Below are positions 27,743 to 35,476 of a stretch of 54,853 nucleotides of DNA, piece after piece. Origin of the DNA: an uncultured Alphaproteobacteria bacterium (GTDB lineage Bacteria; Pseudomonadota; Alphaproteobacteria; UBA3830). Position 1 is the stretch's first letter, and the number at the start of each line of letters is the position of its first letter. The position numbers and the translations under genes are program-made. Below the pieces are notes generated by a model. The model ran no database searches and was not told the DNA's origin. It saw nothing but the letters and a program-made list of their open reading frames with translations. Location of the stretch: assembly GCA_944390765.1 (NCBI GenBank), contig CALXQM010000022.1:1-54853 (forward strand), in the 5' to 3' direction.

Positions 27743-28150
27743 TTTATTAGAAGTGGAGCAATGGAAAGCATTCATAGCTCCATTACCTTCAAATGAAAAA
27801 AGACATAGAATAATTATTTGTTATATTCAAGAAGATATTTGTAGATTTTTTTACGTCACTTCTCAGATTGAAAAAGCTAAAATAAGATCTAGATATGATA
27901 TTGGTTCTTTTGTCGAAATACATATGAATGAGTGGAAAGATGTGCTTACAAAAGACAGCTGTGTTGAATGTGGTAAAAGCAATATGAAAAAAATTTCTAT
28001 TAAAGAATTGAAGCTAATGTATGAAAATGATGAACTAAAAGTTTTGGGCAAAATTCCAGAAAATATTAAAAACAAAATTATACAAGGAATAAATGATTCA
28101 TATACTTATACACAATCAGAAAAAGAAATGTTTGGAAAAAATCCGACATA
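27726..28150 (+). CDS. Putative toxin paired with the Panacea antitoxin
   Basis: The 141-residue product starts at GTG, preceded by GAGGG. It contains RHRIIICYIQEDICRFFYVTSQ and GSFVEIHMNEWKDVLTKDSCVECG, a beta-rich pattern that loosely recalls the PemK/MazF SH3-like barrel with its TS and KDS positions. This is an inference, not a firm family match. The last codons (AAA AAT CCG ACA TAG) lie inside the right-hand direct repeat, so the present C-terminus was probably set by the recombination that made the cassette. Confidence 0.55.
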
Positions 28151-28190
28151 GAAGAGTACCTCGAAAAGACTAGAGAGAAAGAATGAAAGA
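28139..28190 (+). repeat. Direct repeat, right copy, mosaic of two parents
   Basis: Bases 28139-28155 match the 3' end of the RhuM gene (27035-27051) exactly over 17 bases. Bases 28151-28190 match the HTH repeat at 26013-26052 with one mismatch. In the third frame it still encodes KKSDIEEYLEKTREKE and an ATGA junction that opens a nine-codon remnant, MKEQEQRLKT-stop. Confidence 0.9.
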
Positions 28191-28257
28191 ACAAGAACAA
28201 AGATTAAAAACATAGGATATAAGTATAATATCACTTTATGAACTTGTGAATAATCTT

Positions 28258-28286
28258 TTGACTTTAAAATTTATTTTAGATAATAT
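28258..28286 (+). promoter_or_regulatory. Strong sigma-70 type promoter of the capsid leader
   Basis: TTGACT (28258-28263), 17 bases, TAATAT (28281-28286). This is near consensus with ideal spacing. Transcription would start near 28293, about 38 bases before the Cas12a-type repeat and about 280 bases before the capsid ATG. Confidence 0.75.
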
Positions 28287-28330
28287 GATTTTGTAGGGAG
28301 TGATAAGACACCTTATTGAAAGCATAATTG

Positions 28331-28349
28331 AATTTCTACTGTTGTAGAT
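28331..28349 (+). CRISPR. Solitary type V-A (Cas12a) CRISPR repeat
   Basis: The 19 bases AATTTCTACTGTTGTAGAT equal the processed direct repeat known for Francisella Cas12a crRNA. The stem TCTAC (28335-28339) pairs with GTAGA (28344-28348) around TGTT, and the AATTT 5' handle forms the pseudoknot side. No second copy exists within the window on either strand, so this is not an array. A Cas12a enzyme would be expected to cut just before the handle and hold the RNA with the following phage sequence (TTTGGTGTTGATGAG...) as guide. A strong promoter lies immediately upstream. See findings. Confidence 0.85.
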
Positions 28350-28572
28350 TTTGGTGTTGATGAGTCTTTATTGGAAGAACTACCTTTCAGGTCTGTTAGT
28401 AAATAAGCCTTATTATTTCCTCGCTCGTACGATTTAGTAGGATAAGGTCGTAGCTAAATGAGCCTTAAGGCTATGGATAATCTCGCAAGAGACCCAGATT
28501 AGTTTAGTCAAAATCCCCTTATAAAAAGTTCGATAAAATTTGATTTTTTGTTGAATTATAGAAGGGATAATT
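28350..28572 (+). ncRNA. Structured capsid-mRNA leader downstream of the Cas12a-type repeat
   Basis: The stretch between the repeat and the capsid ATG has no open frame but several stems: CCTTA/TAAGG (28408-28412 with 28443-28447) enclosing TCCT/AGGA (28418-28421 with 28439-28442), the palindrome AGCCTTAAGGCT (28461-28472), and TCTC-GCAA-GAGA, a GNRA tetraloop hairpin (28481-28492). I recognise no known RNA family. A GAAGGGATAA ribosome site ends it. Confidence 0.45.
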
Positions 28573-29594
28573 ATGGCTTTTGAATTAACTAATTCGTTTT
28601 TAGAAGAATTTGACTATATGTTCCATCCGTTTTTGGAACAACAAGGTTCTCAGTTATTGCAAGCAGTGACACAAGAACCGGTACAAGGCTCAGTGAAATA
28701 TATTAGGCAACAACAAGTTGGCGATGCACATTTTGTGACTGATACAGGCGGTATAACTGAATATACAAGTATTCAGTATGATAGGAGAAGGCTTAAGCCT
28801 AGACCATTTGCTTGTCCAATCACATTGAATGATTTCGATATGGTTATGCAAGGTACGCCAGATCCAGCTATGTTAGCACAACAAGCGGCGAACTCCTGTG
28901 GAAAACTAATCGACCAAATTATTATTCAGGGAATTGGCGGGACTAGTTATACTGAAGCTAGCGGGAAAAAACACTTCCAGGAGCAGATAAAGTGTCATCT
29001 GGGGCATCAGCTGCTGCAGTTGTTGCAAATTATGATAAAACTCAGACTATTGCTTGGAACGATTGTACATTAGGTGGCAATACAGATGATAATACAGCAT
29101 ATATCAAAGCGGGATTAAGCACGTCCAAACTAGTTAAAGCCTATCAAAAACTGCAGAGCAAGTATAATAATGGTCCAGTTATTTGTGTATGTTCAAGCTA
29201 TGCAGCTGCAACTGCAAGAGCAGATTATAGAGCCGCTAGCTCTGAGTTTAATGATATTCATGCACTAATGGCGGGGGTTAACAATCCATATGCTGGTATA
29301 GCAGCTTTTGTTATATCAGAGCAAGTTGATGGTGGAAAAAGCAAGGTTGGTGAGAATGGACAATACAATGCAAGTGGAATAAATGTCGAATATGCATATG
29401 TATTTTCAATGAATCAAATTAAACTCGGCGTATCTATGCCATTAACCTTAAAAAATGGGTTAAACGCAGAAAGATATTTGCAAAATGTCCTTATATATGA
29501 AGGCATGTATGATTGTACACGTATGTTTGAAGAATCCGTAGTTAGAATAGAGATTAACAAAAATCCAACATCAAGTGCAACTTGGGCAGCGTAG
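28573..29594 (+). CDS. Major capsid protein, interrupted by a -1 frameshift at an A6 run
   Basis: The two halves are in frames 1 and 0 and join at GGGAAAAAAC (28963-28972). A -1 shift on the A6 run gives one continuous 340-residue protein through SGKKTLPGADKVSSGASAAA. The N-terminal half (MAFELTNSFLEEFDYMFHPF, QYDRRRLKPRPFACPITLNDFD) and C-terminal half (CSSYAAATARADYRAASSEFND) read as a capsid protein of podovirus type. It heads the rightward virion block and is followed by tail tubular genes. Without the shift the product stops at 166 residues. The cause may be programmed frameshifting, polymerase slippage, decay or a homopolymer sequencing error. Confidence 0.8.
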
Positions 29595-29604
29595 GAGAAA
29601 TGAA

Positions 29605-30165
29605 ATGGCACTAACCAACACAAATTCAGAGTTAATAACAGCTTATATTAACAAACAAAGAACACGTACGATGAATTATCGAGGTTCTATGTTATGTACC
29701 TCAATTGAGGCTAAAACAACTGTCACTAAAGATGATGTAGGAAGCATATTTAACATAGCGTTAATGCCTTATACAGCGACATTAAAGCATTTTGAATTCG
29801 CGTTTGATACAGCTATAAAGGAATTAGCTTTCACAATTGGGATTGCCGGTATTAATAGGGATAATACGTTCACAGAAATCAAATCTGATTTGTTAACTTG
29901 GGAAGCAAGCGAGAAAGGCGCTTTAGTTCACACAGAAATAGTTGATGGAACTGTGCGCGTTAAGACTATATATGAACAATTATGTTCAGGTGATCCAATT
30001 TTGCCGATAGATGCTTTTGGTCCATATGTTAAAGACAAATATGGTGTATTGTATTTAAAAACCACAACTCAAGAAACTACCAATAGTCCAACACAAATTA
30101 GTATTAACATAGAGTATGTTGAAGCATCACCATCTATGGCATTATTAACTAAAACATCTGCATAA
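29605..30165 (+). CDS. Small virion structural protein
   Basis: From the ATG at 29605, with GGAG 7 bases upstream, the 186-residue product begins MALTNTNSELITAYINKQRT. It is rich in Thr and beta-strand sequence and has no recognised family. It sits between the capsid and tail tubular A genes, a position often held by capsid decoration or head-completion proteins, so that role is inferred from place only. Confidence 0.6.
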   Translation: MALTNTNSELITAYINKQRTRTMNYRGSMLCTSIEAKTTVTKDDVGSIFNIALMPYTATLKHFEFAFDTAIKELAFTIGIAGINRDNTFTEIKSDLLTWEASEKGALVHTEIVDGTVRVKTIYEQLCSGDPILPIDAFGPYVKDKYGVLYLKTTTQETTNSPTQISINIEYVEASPSMALLTKTSA

Positions 30166-30176
30166 ATGGATGATAA

Positions 30177-30788
30177 ATGAAGATATCGAGCAAAGTAGAA
30201 ATTTGCAATCTTGCGCTAGCAAGAATAGAACAGAACTCGATATCTTCCTTCGAGAAGGATACATCAGTACAAGGGCAATTTTGTAGGATGGTATACGAGC
30301 AAAGCAAATCTGCTTTGTTGGCTCAATACAATTGGACATTTGCTATTTATCCTGCCAAATTAAATCAAATTGATAATGGAGATGATGAGTTTAAAGAATA
30401 TAGTTATAAATATTTTTTGCCTGAAGGTTTTTTAAGATTAGTTTCTGTATACAATAATAATCAAGAAGAATTGATTAATATAACTAATAGAAAAAAGCCA
30501 TATGTATTAGAAGGGAAATATCTATTCACAGATGTCGACAATTGCAAAATTAAATATATAAAAGACATAGATACAGTCACTGACTTTTCACCAATGTTCA
30601 TTGATTGTTTTGTTTTAGATTTGTGCGTACGATTAACACGTATATTCAATAGCAGTACAACATTGCAACAGCAATTATTGATGGAATTTTCTCAGGCTAT
30701 TGAGAAAGCAAAAGTATCAGATTGCCAACAAACGACATTATCACAAATTAGCTCTTATCCTATAATGTTCTCAACATGGGACTTTTAA
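30177..30788 (+). CDS. Tail tubular protein A (T7 gp11-like)
   Basis: The 203-residue product has the tail-adaptor pattern: EICNLALARIEQNSISSFEKD, then CRMVYEQSKSALLAQYNWTFAIYPAKL. In T7-like phages this ring joins the portal to the tail nozzle. The tail tubular B gene begins directly after its stop codon, which supports the assignment. Confidence 0.85.
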   Translation: MKISSKVEICNLALARIEQNSISSFEKDTSVQGQFCRMVYEQSKSALLAQYNWTFAIYPAKLNQIDNGDDEFKEYSYKYFLPEGFLRLVSVYNNNQEELINITNRKKPYVLEGKYLFTDVDNCKIKYIKDIDTVTDFSPMFIDCFVLDLCVRLTRIFNSSTTLQQQLLMEFSQAIEKAKVSDCQQTTLSQISSYPIMFSTWDF

Positions 30789-33785
30789 ATGGCGCGTATT
30801 AGATACAATCACAATTCCTTTTCCATAGGAGTACTGTCAAAACGAATTCAAGGGAATACGGAATTTGAAGGCTATAATAATGCCTTGGATGAATGTGTGA
30901 ACTTTCAAATTCAACAAACTGGCGGTTTGTTTAAACGAGGTGGAACTAAATTTGTTGCAGAAACAAAATTAGGGGAAGCTATATTAGTTTTGTTTGCGTA
31001 TTCTGCAGAAGACCAATACATTTTGGAATTTGGAGAGAAATATATTCGATTTTTCACTAAATATGGGAAATTAGTTAAAGAAGATGGAACTGTTGTTGAA
31101 GTGGAAACGCCATTTTCAATAGCAGATGTTAAAGCAATGAAAACGTTTCAGGAGGGAAATGTTCTCAACTTAGTGACTAATCAAGGTATATTTTCATTAA
31201 CTCGAGAAGCAACAGATGAATTCAAATTATCTGACGCAATATTATATACAGCAGAGCCTTTAACCTTTATGAATAAGGAAAGAATAGCTTTAAAGCCAGA
31301 CAAAACATCTGGTGAAGAAACAAATCCTATAACGATAGTAGCTGTGAATCCTAAGAAGCCAGATGAAAAGCCAAATTCAAAATTTGCACCATTATTCTTT
31401 GAGACAGACAAAACTCATTCTTTAGTACTAACATATAGCATATTAAACCAAAGTCTAGGATATTATGAAGATAAAAAGTTCTATCTTGATATTCTAGATG
31501 TATTGGATGATACAGGGGGGTTTAAAAAAATAACTGCAATTATTAATAAAGATAGAACTGATGGGAATGCAACAGAATTGCCTACGACAGAGCAAGTATT
31601 GAAATGGCAGATAGGAAGTTTCACCTCTGATAGAGGAATGCCAAAAGCTGCTGCAATGTACGAAGGTAGGTTATTTTTAGCAAATAATTTGTCGTACCCT
31701 ACTGGGATATGGGGTTCGTCTAAATTATACAATGATTGGAGTGACTTTTATTGTAGCACTAATGACGCAGATGGTGTTCAATTTAGAATGAATGCAGCTC
31801 ATGCAGATGAAATACTCTGGCTGTCTTCTCAGTCTAAGTTATTTGCAGGTACCAGATGGGGAATATATATTGGAGGTTCCGCAACATTCAATGACGAAGC
31901 TATAACGCCTTCTAATTTTAGGCTAAGATTATTTGAATCTACGGGGGCATCTTCACTACAACCAGTTGTAGCATTAGATTCTGTATTTTTTGTAGATGTA
32001 TCTGGTCGAAACGTACATGAAATACATTTGTCTAATGAAACAGGAGCCTATGAAGCGACCAATATATCGTTATTAGCAAATGATTTAACATTATCCGGTA
32101 TAATTTCACACACTTGGCAACAATCACCAATTAATACATACTGGTGCGCAGTGGAAGACGGCTATTTGTGTTCATTAACATACCTAAAATCTAATGGAAT
32201 AATGGCTTGGGCTAAACATGTCATTAGCGGAAAGAATGTCAAAGTAGAAAACATTTGTGCAATGCACGGGGATAAAAATGATCTTATATGGATGGTTGTT
32301 CGCAGAGAAATAAATGGGGAATTTAAACGCTATATTGAATATTTAACTCCGTCATATGATCCAATGACACAAGAAGAGTTTAAGCAATTTTATGTAGATT
32401 CAGGAGTGACAAAAGAAATTAAATATAAAATAGTCAACTTCACGAGAGGCTCTAATCCAAGATTTAAAATTAAAATACAAGAAAACAAACAATCTATTCT
32501 AAATGCATTATATGTTAAGAATAATCAAAGATTAGAAATATGTTTTGGAATTAATCCACAAACAAAGTATCCACCTATAGATAATAGGAAAAAATATACA
32601 GCGACAAACACTCAAATTGCAACAGAAGAAGGAAGTACATTTTTATCGTTTGATTTATTTAATTCAATTTTAAAAAAAATTAATTCTCATTTGTTCCAAA
32701 CAGATCCAAAAGATTGCAATGCTCATATTTTTGTAAAACTTTCTAATATCTTTAAAGTTGTAAAAGTAGATTATGGATATCAGATATATTGTGACAATCA
32801 ATATTTAGATGTAGGTTCAATAGTTGTATTAATGGGAAGTTGCAATGACAACACAATTGATTACGACAAAATAGAAGATTTTAGTACATATGGGGCTGGT
32901 CGGTATAGAGTTGATTACAAAACCTCGGATTATATTATTTTGCATCATTTTTTAAATGATAGAAATCTTGACTTTCACGACAAGCAAACAGGAAAAGGGG
33001 AAATCTTTTTGTTAGCTAATGGAACTGAACAATCTAGCGAATTATTAGAAAGAATAGTTGAACCTGTTAATGCTAGTATTGAAATTGATGGAGAATGGCC
33101 ATATGGAGAACAGAGTTATCAGAGTGTGTATATCAACAAAGTATCGGGAGCAACACAACTTAATCAACAGAAATACACTGTTTGGTATAACAAAGAACAA
33201 AAGGTGTTAGAACTGAAAACTTTTAACAGCATTAATGATGATATAGACGCCTCTTCGTTTTCGCCATTTGACACGGTTAATCCCCAAGGAAACGTGTATT
33301 TTTATTTTAGTATAATGAACGGTTTAGAACATCTTGTTGGACAGGAAGTTGCTGTATGTGTAGATGGGAATAGTGTTTCTAATATGAATGTTTCTTCAGA
33401 TGGTAGATTATTTTTGGGGAGAGCAGCTATGTATGCTTCAGTAGGTTTGCCCATGAAATCATGGGTGAAAACGACACCATTTTCGGGAGGTTCTGTAGTT
33501 GGTTCATCTGTGGGAGCTGTTGGCGGCCAAAAATCAATGTGGATTCATTTGTATTATTCTTTAGGAGGGAAATATGGCTCTGAAAAGGAAAGAATATATG
33601 ATATCCCTTATACTAATTTCATCTCCGGTTTTAACCAAACTAAAAGTTTAATAACAGGTTTAGTTAAATGTCCTATTGTTAACTCACACGATGTATATGA
33701 CAGGAGCATATATATTGAACATAGTGAACCTTTGTCATTTAATATTTTATCTATAACTCAGGATATAGAAGTATCTGATAGTTAG
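30789..33785 (+). CDS. Tail tubular protein B, tail nozzle (T7 gp12-like)
   Basis: The 998-residue product begins MARIRYNHNSFSIGVLSKRI and GYNNALDECVNFQIQQTGGLFKRGGTKFVAET, characteristic of podovirus tail nozzle proteins, with the later WSDFYCSTNDADGVQFRMNA region. It is longer than T7 gp12 (about 794 residues), due to extra sequence in the middle. It forms the hexameric nozzle that opens during DNA ejection. It starts right after tail tubular A. Confidence 0.9.
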   Translation: MARIRYNHNSFSIGVLSKRIQGNTEFEGYNNALDECVNFQIQQTGGLFKRGGTKFVAETKLGEAILVLFAYSAEDQYILEFGEKYIRFFTKYGKLVKEDGTVVEVETPFSIADVKAMKTFQEGNVLNLVTNQGIFSLTREATDEFKLSDAILYTAEPLTFMNKERIALKPDKTSGEETNPITIVAVNPKKPDEKPNSKFAPLFFETDKTHSLVLTYSILNQSLGYYEDKKFYLDILDVLDDTGGFKKITAIINKDRTDGNATELPTTEQVLKWQIGSFTSDRGMPKAAAMYEGRLFLANNLSYPTGIWGSSKLYNDWSDFYCSTNDADGVQFRMNAAHADEILWLSSQSKLFAGTRWGIYIGGSATFNDEAITPSNFRLRLFESTGASSLQPVVALDSVFFVDVSGRNVHEIHLSNETGAYEATNISLLANDLTLSGIISHTWQQSPINTYWCAVEDGYLCSLTYLKSNGIMAWAKHVISGKNVKVENICAMHGDKNDLIWMVVRREINGEFKRYIEYLTPSYDPMTQEEFKQFYVDSGVTKEIKYKIVNFTRGSNPRFKIKIQENKQSILNALYVKNNQRLEICFGINPQTKYPPIDNRKKYTATNTQIATEEGSTFLSFDLFNSILKKINSHLFQTDPKDCNAHIFVKLSNIFKVVKVDYGYQIYCDNQYLDVGSIVVLMGSCNDNTIDYDKIEDFSTYGAGRYRVDYKTSDYIILHHFLNDRNLDFHDKQTGKGEIFLLANGTEQSSELLERIVEPVNASIEIDGEWPYGEQSYQSVYINKVSGATQLNQQKYTVWYNKEQKVLELKTFNSINDDIDASSFSPFDTVNPQGNVYFYFSIMNGLEHLVGQEVAVCVDGNSVSNMNVSSDGRLFLGRAAMYASVGLPMKSWVKTTPFSGGSVVGSSVGAVGGQKSMWIHLYYSLGGKYGSEKERIYDIPYTNFISGFNQTKSLITGLVKCPIVNSHDVYDRSIYIEHSEPLSFNILSITQDIEVSDS

Positions 33786-33843
33786 ATTTTGTAGTTAATA
33801 ATTAATTTAGATATAATAATCCTAGAATAGAAGGGAGCAATCA

Positions 33844-33918
33844 ATGATTATTGCAGGATTAACAGCACTTTTAGCGATTGTCGGCATAGTTGCACTCAAA
33901 GTTAATGGTATTCTGTGA
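33844..33918 (+). CDS. 24-residue membrane peptide of the lysis cassette
   Basis: A short frame with a strong AAGGGAG ribosome site. The product, beginning MIIAGLTALLAIVGIV, is almost wholly hydrophobic with a Lys near the end. It lies immediately before the holin-like gene, so a role as a holin partner or lysis timing peptide is plausible but unproven. Confidence 0.5.
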   Translation: MIIAGLTALLAIVGIVALKVNGIL

Positions 33919-33925
33919 GGTTAAT

Positions 33926-34183
33926 ATGGATACTATGTTTTATATTATATCGGCAATTTTAATTTTTTTAGGAATTGTTTTGATTGCATGTACAAAAATA
34001 TTTGGAGGCGATAAAGTGTTATCTTTTTTAAAAAGTGATTTAACGCAGGCTGTTATTGGTATAATAGGGGCTATTGTGATGTATTTCACACCGGATAGTA
34101 TAGATAAATGCATTGTGGCTGTTTTCTCTGCATTGGGAATAACGCCGTTAGTTTTAAGACCATTACTAGAAGATAAAAGATGA
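33926..34183 (+). CDS. Holin-like small membrane protein
   Basis: From the ATG at 33926, with GAGG close upstream, the 85-residue product has two hydrophobic segments (about 5-22 and 40-58) and ends in a charged LRPLLEDKR tail. Size, topology and the endolysin gene two places downstream fit a holin, which forms the membrane lesion that releases the lysin. The stop overlaps the next gene by four bases. Confidence 0.6.
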   Translation: MDTMFYIISAILIFLGIVLIACTKIFGGDKVLSFLKSDLTQAVIGIIGAIVMYFTPDSIDKCIVAVFSALGITPLVLRPLLEDKR

Positions 34184-34593
34184 TTTTGAAGGAGTTGATA
34201 ATACTCCTTCAAAATATATTTTATCTTCGAGGCGCAAAAGGCGAAGACAAATTAACTAATGATATAGCTTTAGAGCTTAAGGCTATGACTATAGAAGGGA
34301 AATTGAAATGTGTTTGGTTTCATGTCCCCAATGAAACCAAAATTAAAGATAAAAAAGATATCGTATCACTGCGAAAGAAGACATCTTTAGGTTTAATACC
34401 TGGCGCTCCTGATTTTGTGTTTCTATCACAAAATAAGCCGATTTGTGTAGAACTCAAAACTGATAAAGGCAGGCAATCGACAAATCAAAAGATGTTTGAA
34501 ATTTGGTGCAATGATAACCAAGTACCTTATTATATCGCTCGTTCAGTAAATGAAGTAAAAAAAATATTAATAGAAGAGAAATTGTTAAAATGA
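34180..34593 (+). CDS. VRR-NUC domain nuclease
   Basis: The 137-residue product shows the PD-(D/E)XK VRR-NUC motif: GAPDFVFL near residues 71-78 and CVELKTDKGRQSTNQKMF near residues 85-102. VRR-NUC nucleases cut structured DNA such as flaps and junctions. It starts at an ATGA overlap with the holin-like gene and ends with an ATGA overlap with the muramidase, so it is expressed late with lysis. It may resolve replicated phage DNA before packaging. Confidence 0.85.
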   Translation: MILKELIILLQNIFYLRGAKGEDKLTNDIALELKAMTIEGKLKCVWFHVPNETKIKDKKDIVSLRKKTSLGLIPGAPDFVFLSQNKPICVELKTDKGRQSTNQKMFEIWCNDNQVPYYIARSVNEVKKILIEEKLLK

Positions 34594-35129
34594 CTGATTC
34601 AGTGTTTTTAAGAGCTTTTAATTTCATGTTGGAAAATGAAGGTGGGTTTGTAGATGATCCAAATGATAGTGGAGGGGCAACTCATTATGGTATTTCAGAA
34701 AAATTTTTAAAGGCATGTTATAAGCGTGGGAGCATGTGGGCGGACATTAATAAGGATGGAAAAATAGATGAAAAAGACATTATTAAAATCAACAAAAAAC
34801 AAGCGCAAAAAATATATGAAGTTGAGTTCTGGAGCAAGGTTAAAGACATACCTAATGATTTGTTAGCAATTAAAGTATTTGACGCCTCCGTTAATATAGG
34901 TAGTAGAGAAGCCATTAAACGTCTACAAAAGGTTATAGGCGTGAAACAAGATGGAATTATTGGAAAACAAACTATAGAGGCAATTAAAAATATGAATATT
35001 AATCAAATATTCAATGATTATATAGAAAGCCTTAAATGCTATTACTACAAAATATGTTTTTGGTACAAACCAAAATTTGATTGCTTTCTCAAAGGCTGGA
35101 TTAACAGAGCCGAGAGGCTTCCTAAATAG
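34590..35129 (+). CDS. Endolysin, GH108 N-acetylmuramidase
   Basis: The 179-residue product begins with a GH108 domain: ENEGGFVDDPNDSGGATHYGIS (about 15-36), with the catalytic Glu expected at E17. The C-terminal peptidoglycan-binding part follows (RLQKVIGVKQDGIIGKQTIEAIK). It cleaves the peptidoglycan glycan backbone during lysis. There is no signal peptide, so it needs the holin. Confidence 0.92.
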   Translation: MTDSVFLRAFNFMLENEGGFVDDPNDSGGATHYGISEKFLKACYKRGSMWADINKDGKIDEKDIIKINKKQAQKIYEVEFWSKVKDIPNDLLAIKVFDASVNIGSREAIKRLQKVIGVKQDGIIGKQTIEAIKNMNINQIFNDYIESLKCYYYKICFWYKPKFDCFLKGWINRAERLPK

Positions 35130-35178
35130 GTTTTGGAGGAAGGCGACAATAAAAGTTATAATAAATTAAGGAGACAAT

Positions 35179-35427
35179 ATGCGCGATGCTTTAATAAATA
35201 TGTTGGCTAAAATGGCAGGATTTACGAAAATTCCTAAAAATCAACAAGAGTTCATATCAATGGTAGCTGATAATCCTAATTTTAAAGCTGAACTGCAAAA
35301 AGTCGAAAATATGGGAATTATTAAAAGAGATGAAAACGGTACTTTGAACATTATCGATCAAGATAGAGTTAATGGTATCGTTAGCAACTTTTTAATGAAT
35401 CTGTTTAGTATTTTCATCCATAATTAA
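35179..35427 (+). CDS. Small late phage protein, unknown function
   Basis: The 82-residue product begins MRDALINMLAKMAGFTKIPK and ends in a hydrophobic stretch (LMNLFSIFIHN). AAGGAG precedes the ATG. No family recognised. Its place at the end of the lysis cassette is compatible with a spanin-like or regulatory role, but nothing in the sequence proves this. A bidirectional terminator follows directly. Confidence 0.6.
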   Translation: MRDALINMLAKMAGFTKIPKNQQEFISMVADNPNFKAELQKVENMGIIKRDENGTLNIIDQDRVNGIVSNFLMNLFSIFIHN

Positions 35428-35455
35428 AAAGCCCTCTAAACAGAGGGCTTTTTTA
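35426..35455. terminator. Bidirectional terminator between the converging virion blocks
   Basis: AAAAAGCCCTCT pairs with AGAGGGCTTTTTT around a short loop. It separates the rightward block from the leftward genes and works on both strands. Confidence 0.9.
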
Positions 35456-35476
35456 GCTCAAATACTTTAACAATAA

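Noticed and set aside
28331-28349. Full CRISPR array
   Set aside because: Only one repeat is present on either strand, with no leader, no second spacer boundary and no cas gene, so it is reported as a solitary repeat.
28355-28385. GTTGATGAGTC...GGAAGAAC resembles a hammerhead ribozyme core
   Set aside because: The CUGAUGA core has U for the essential C, and the GAAA segment is absent (GAAGAAC). No flanking stems fit.
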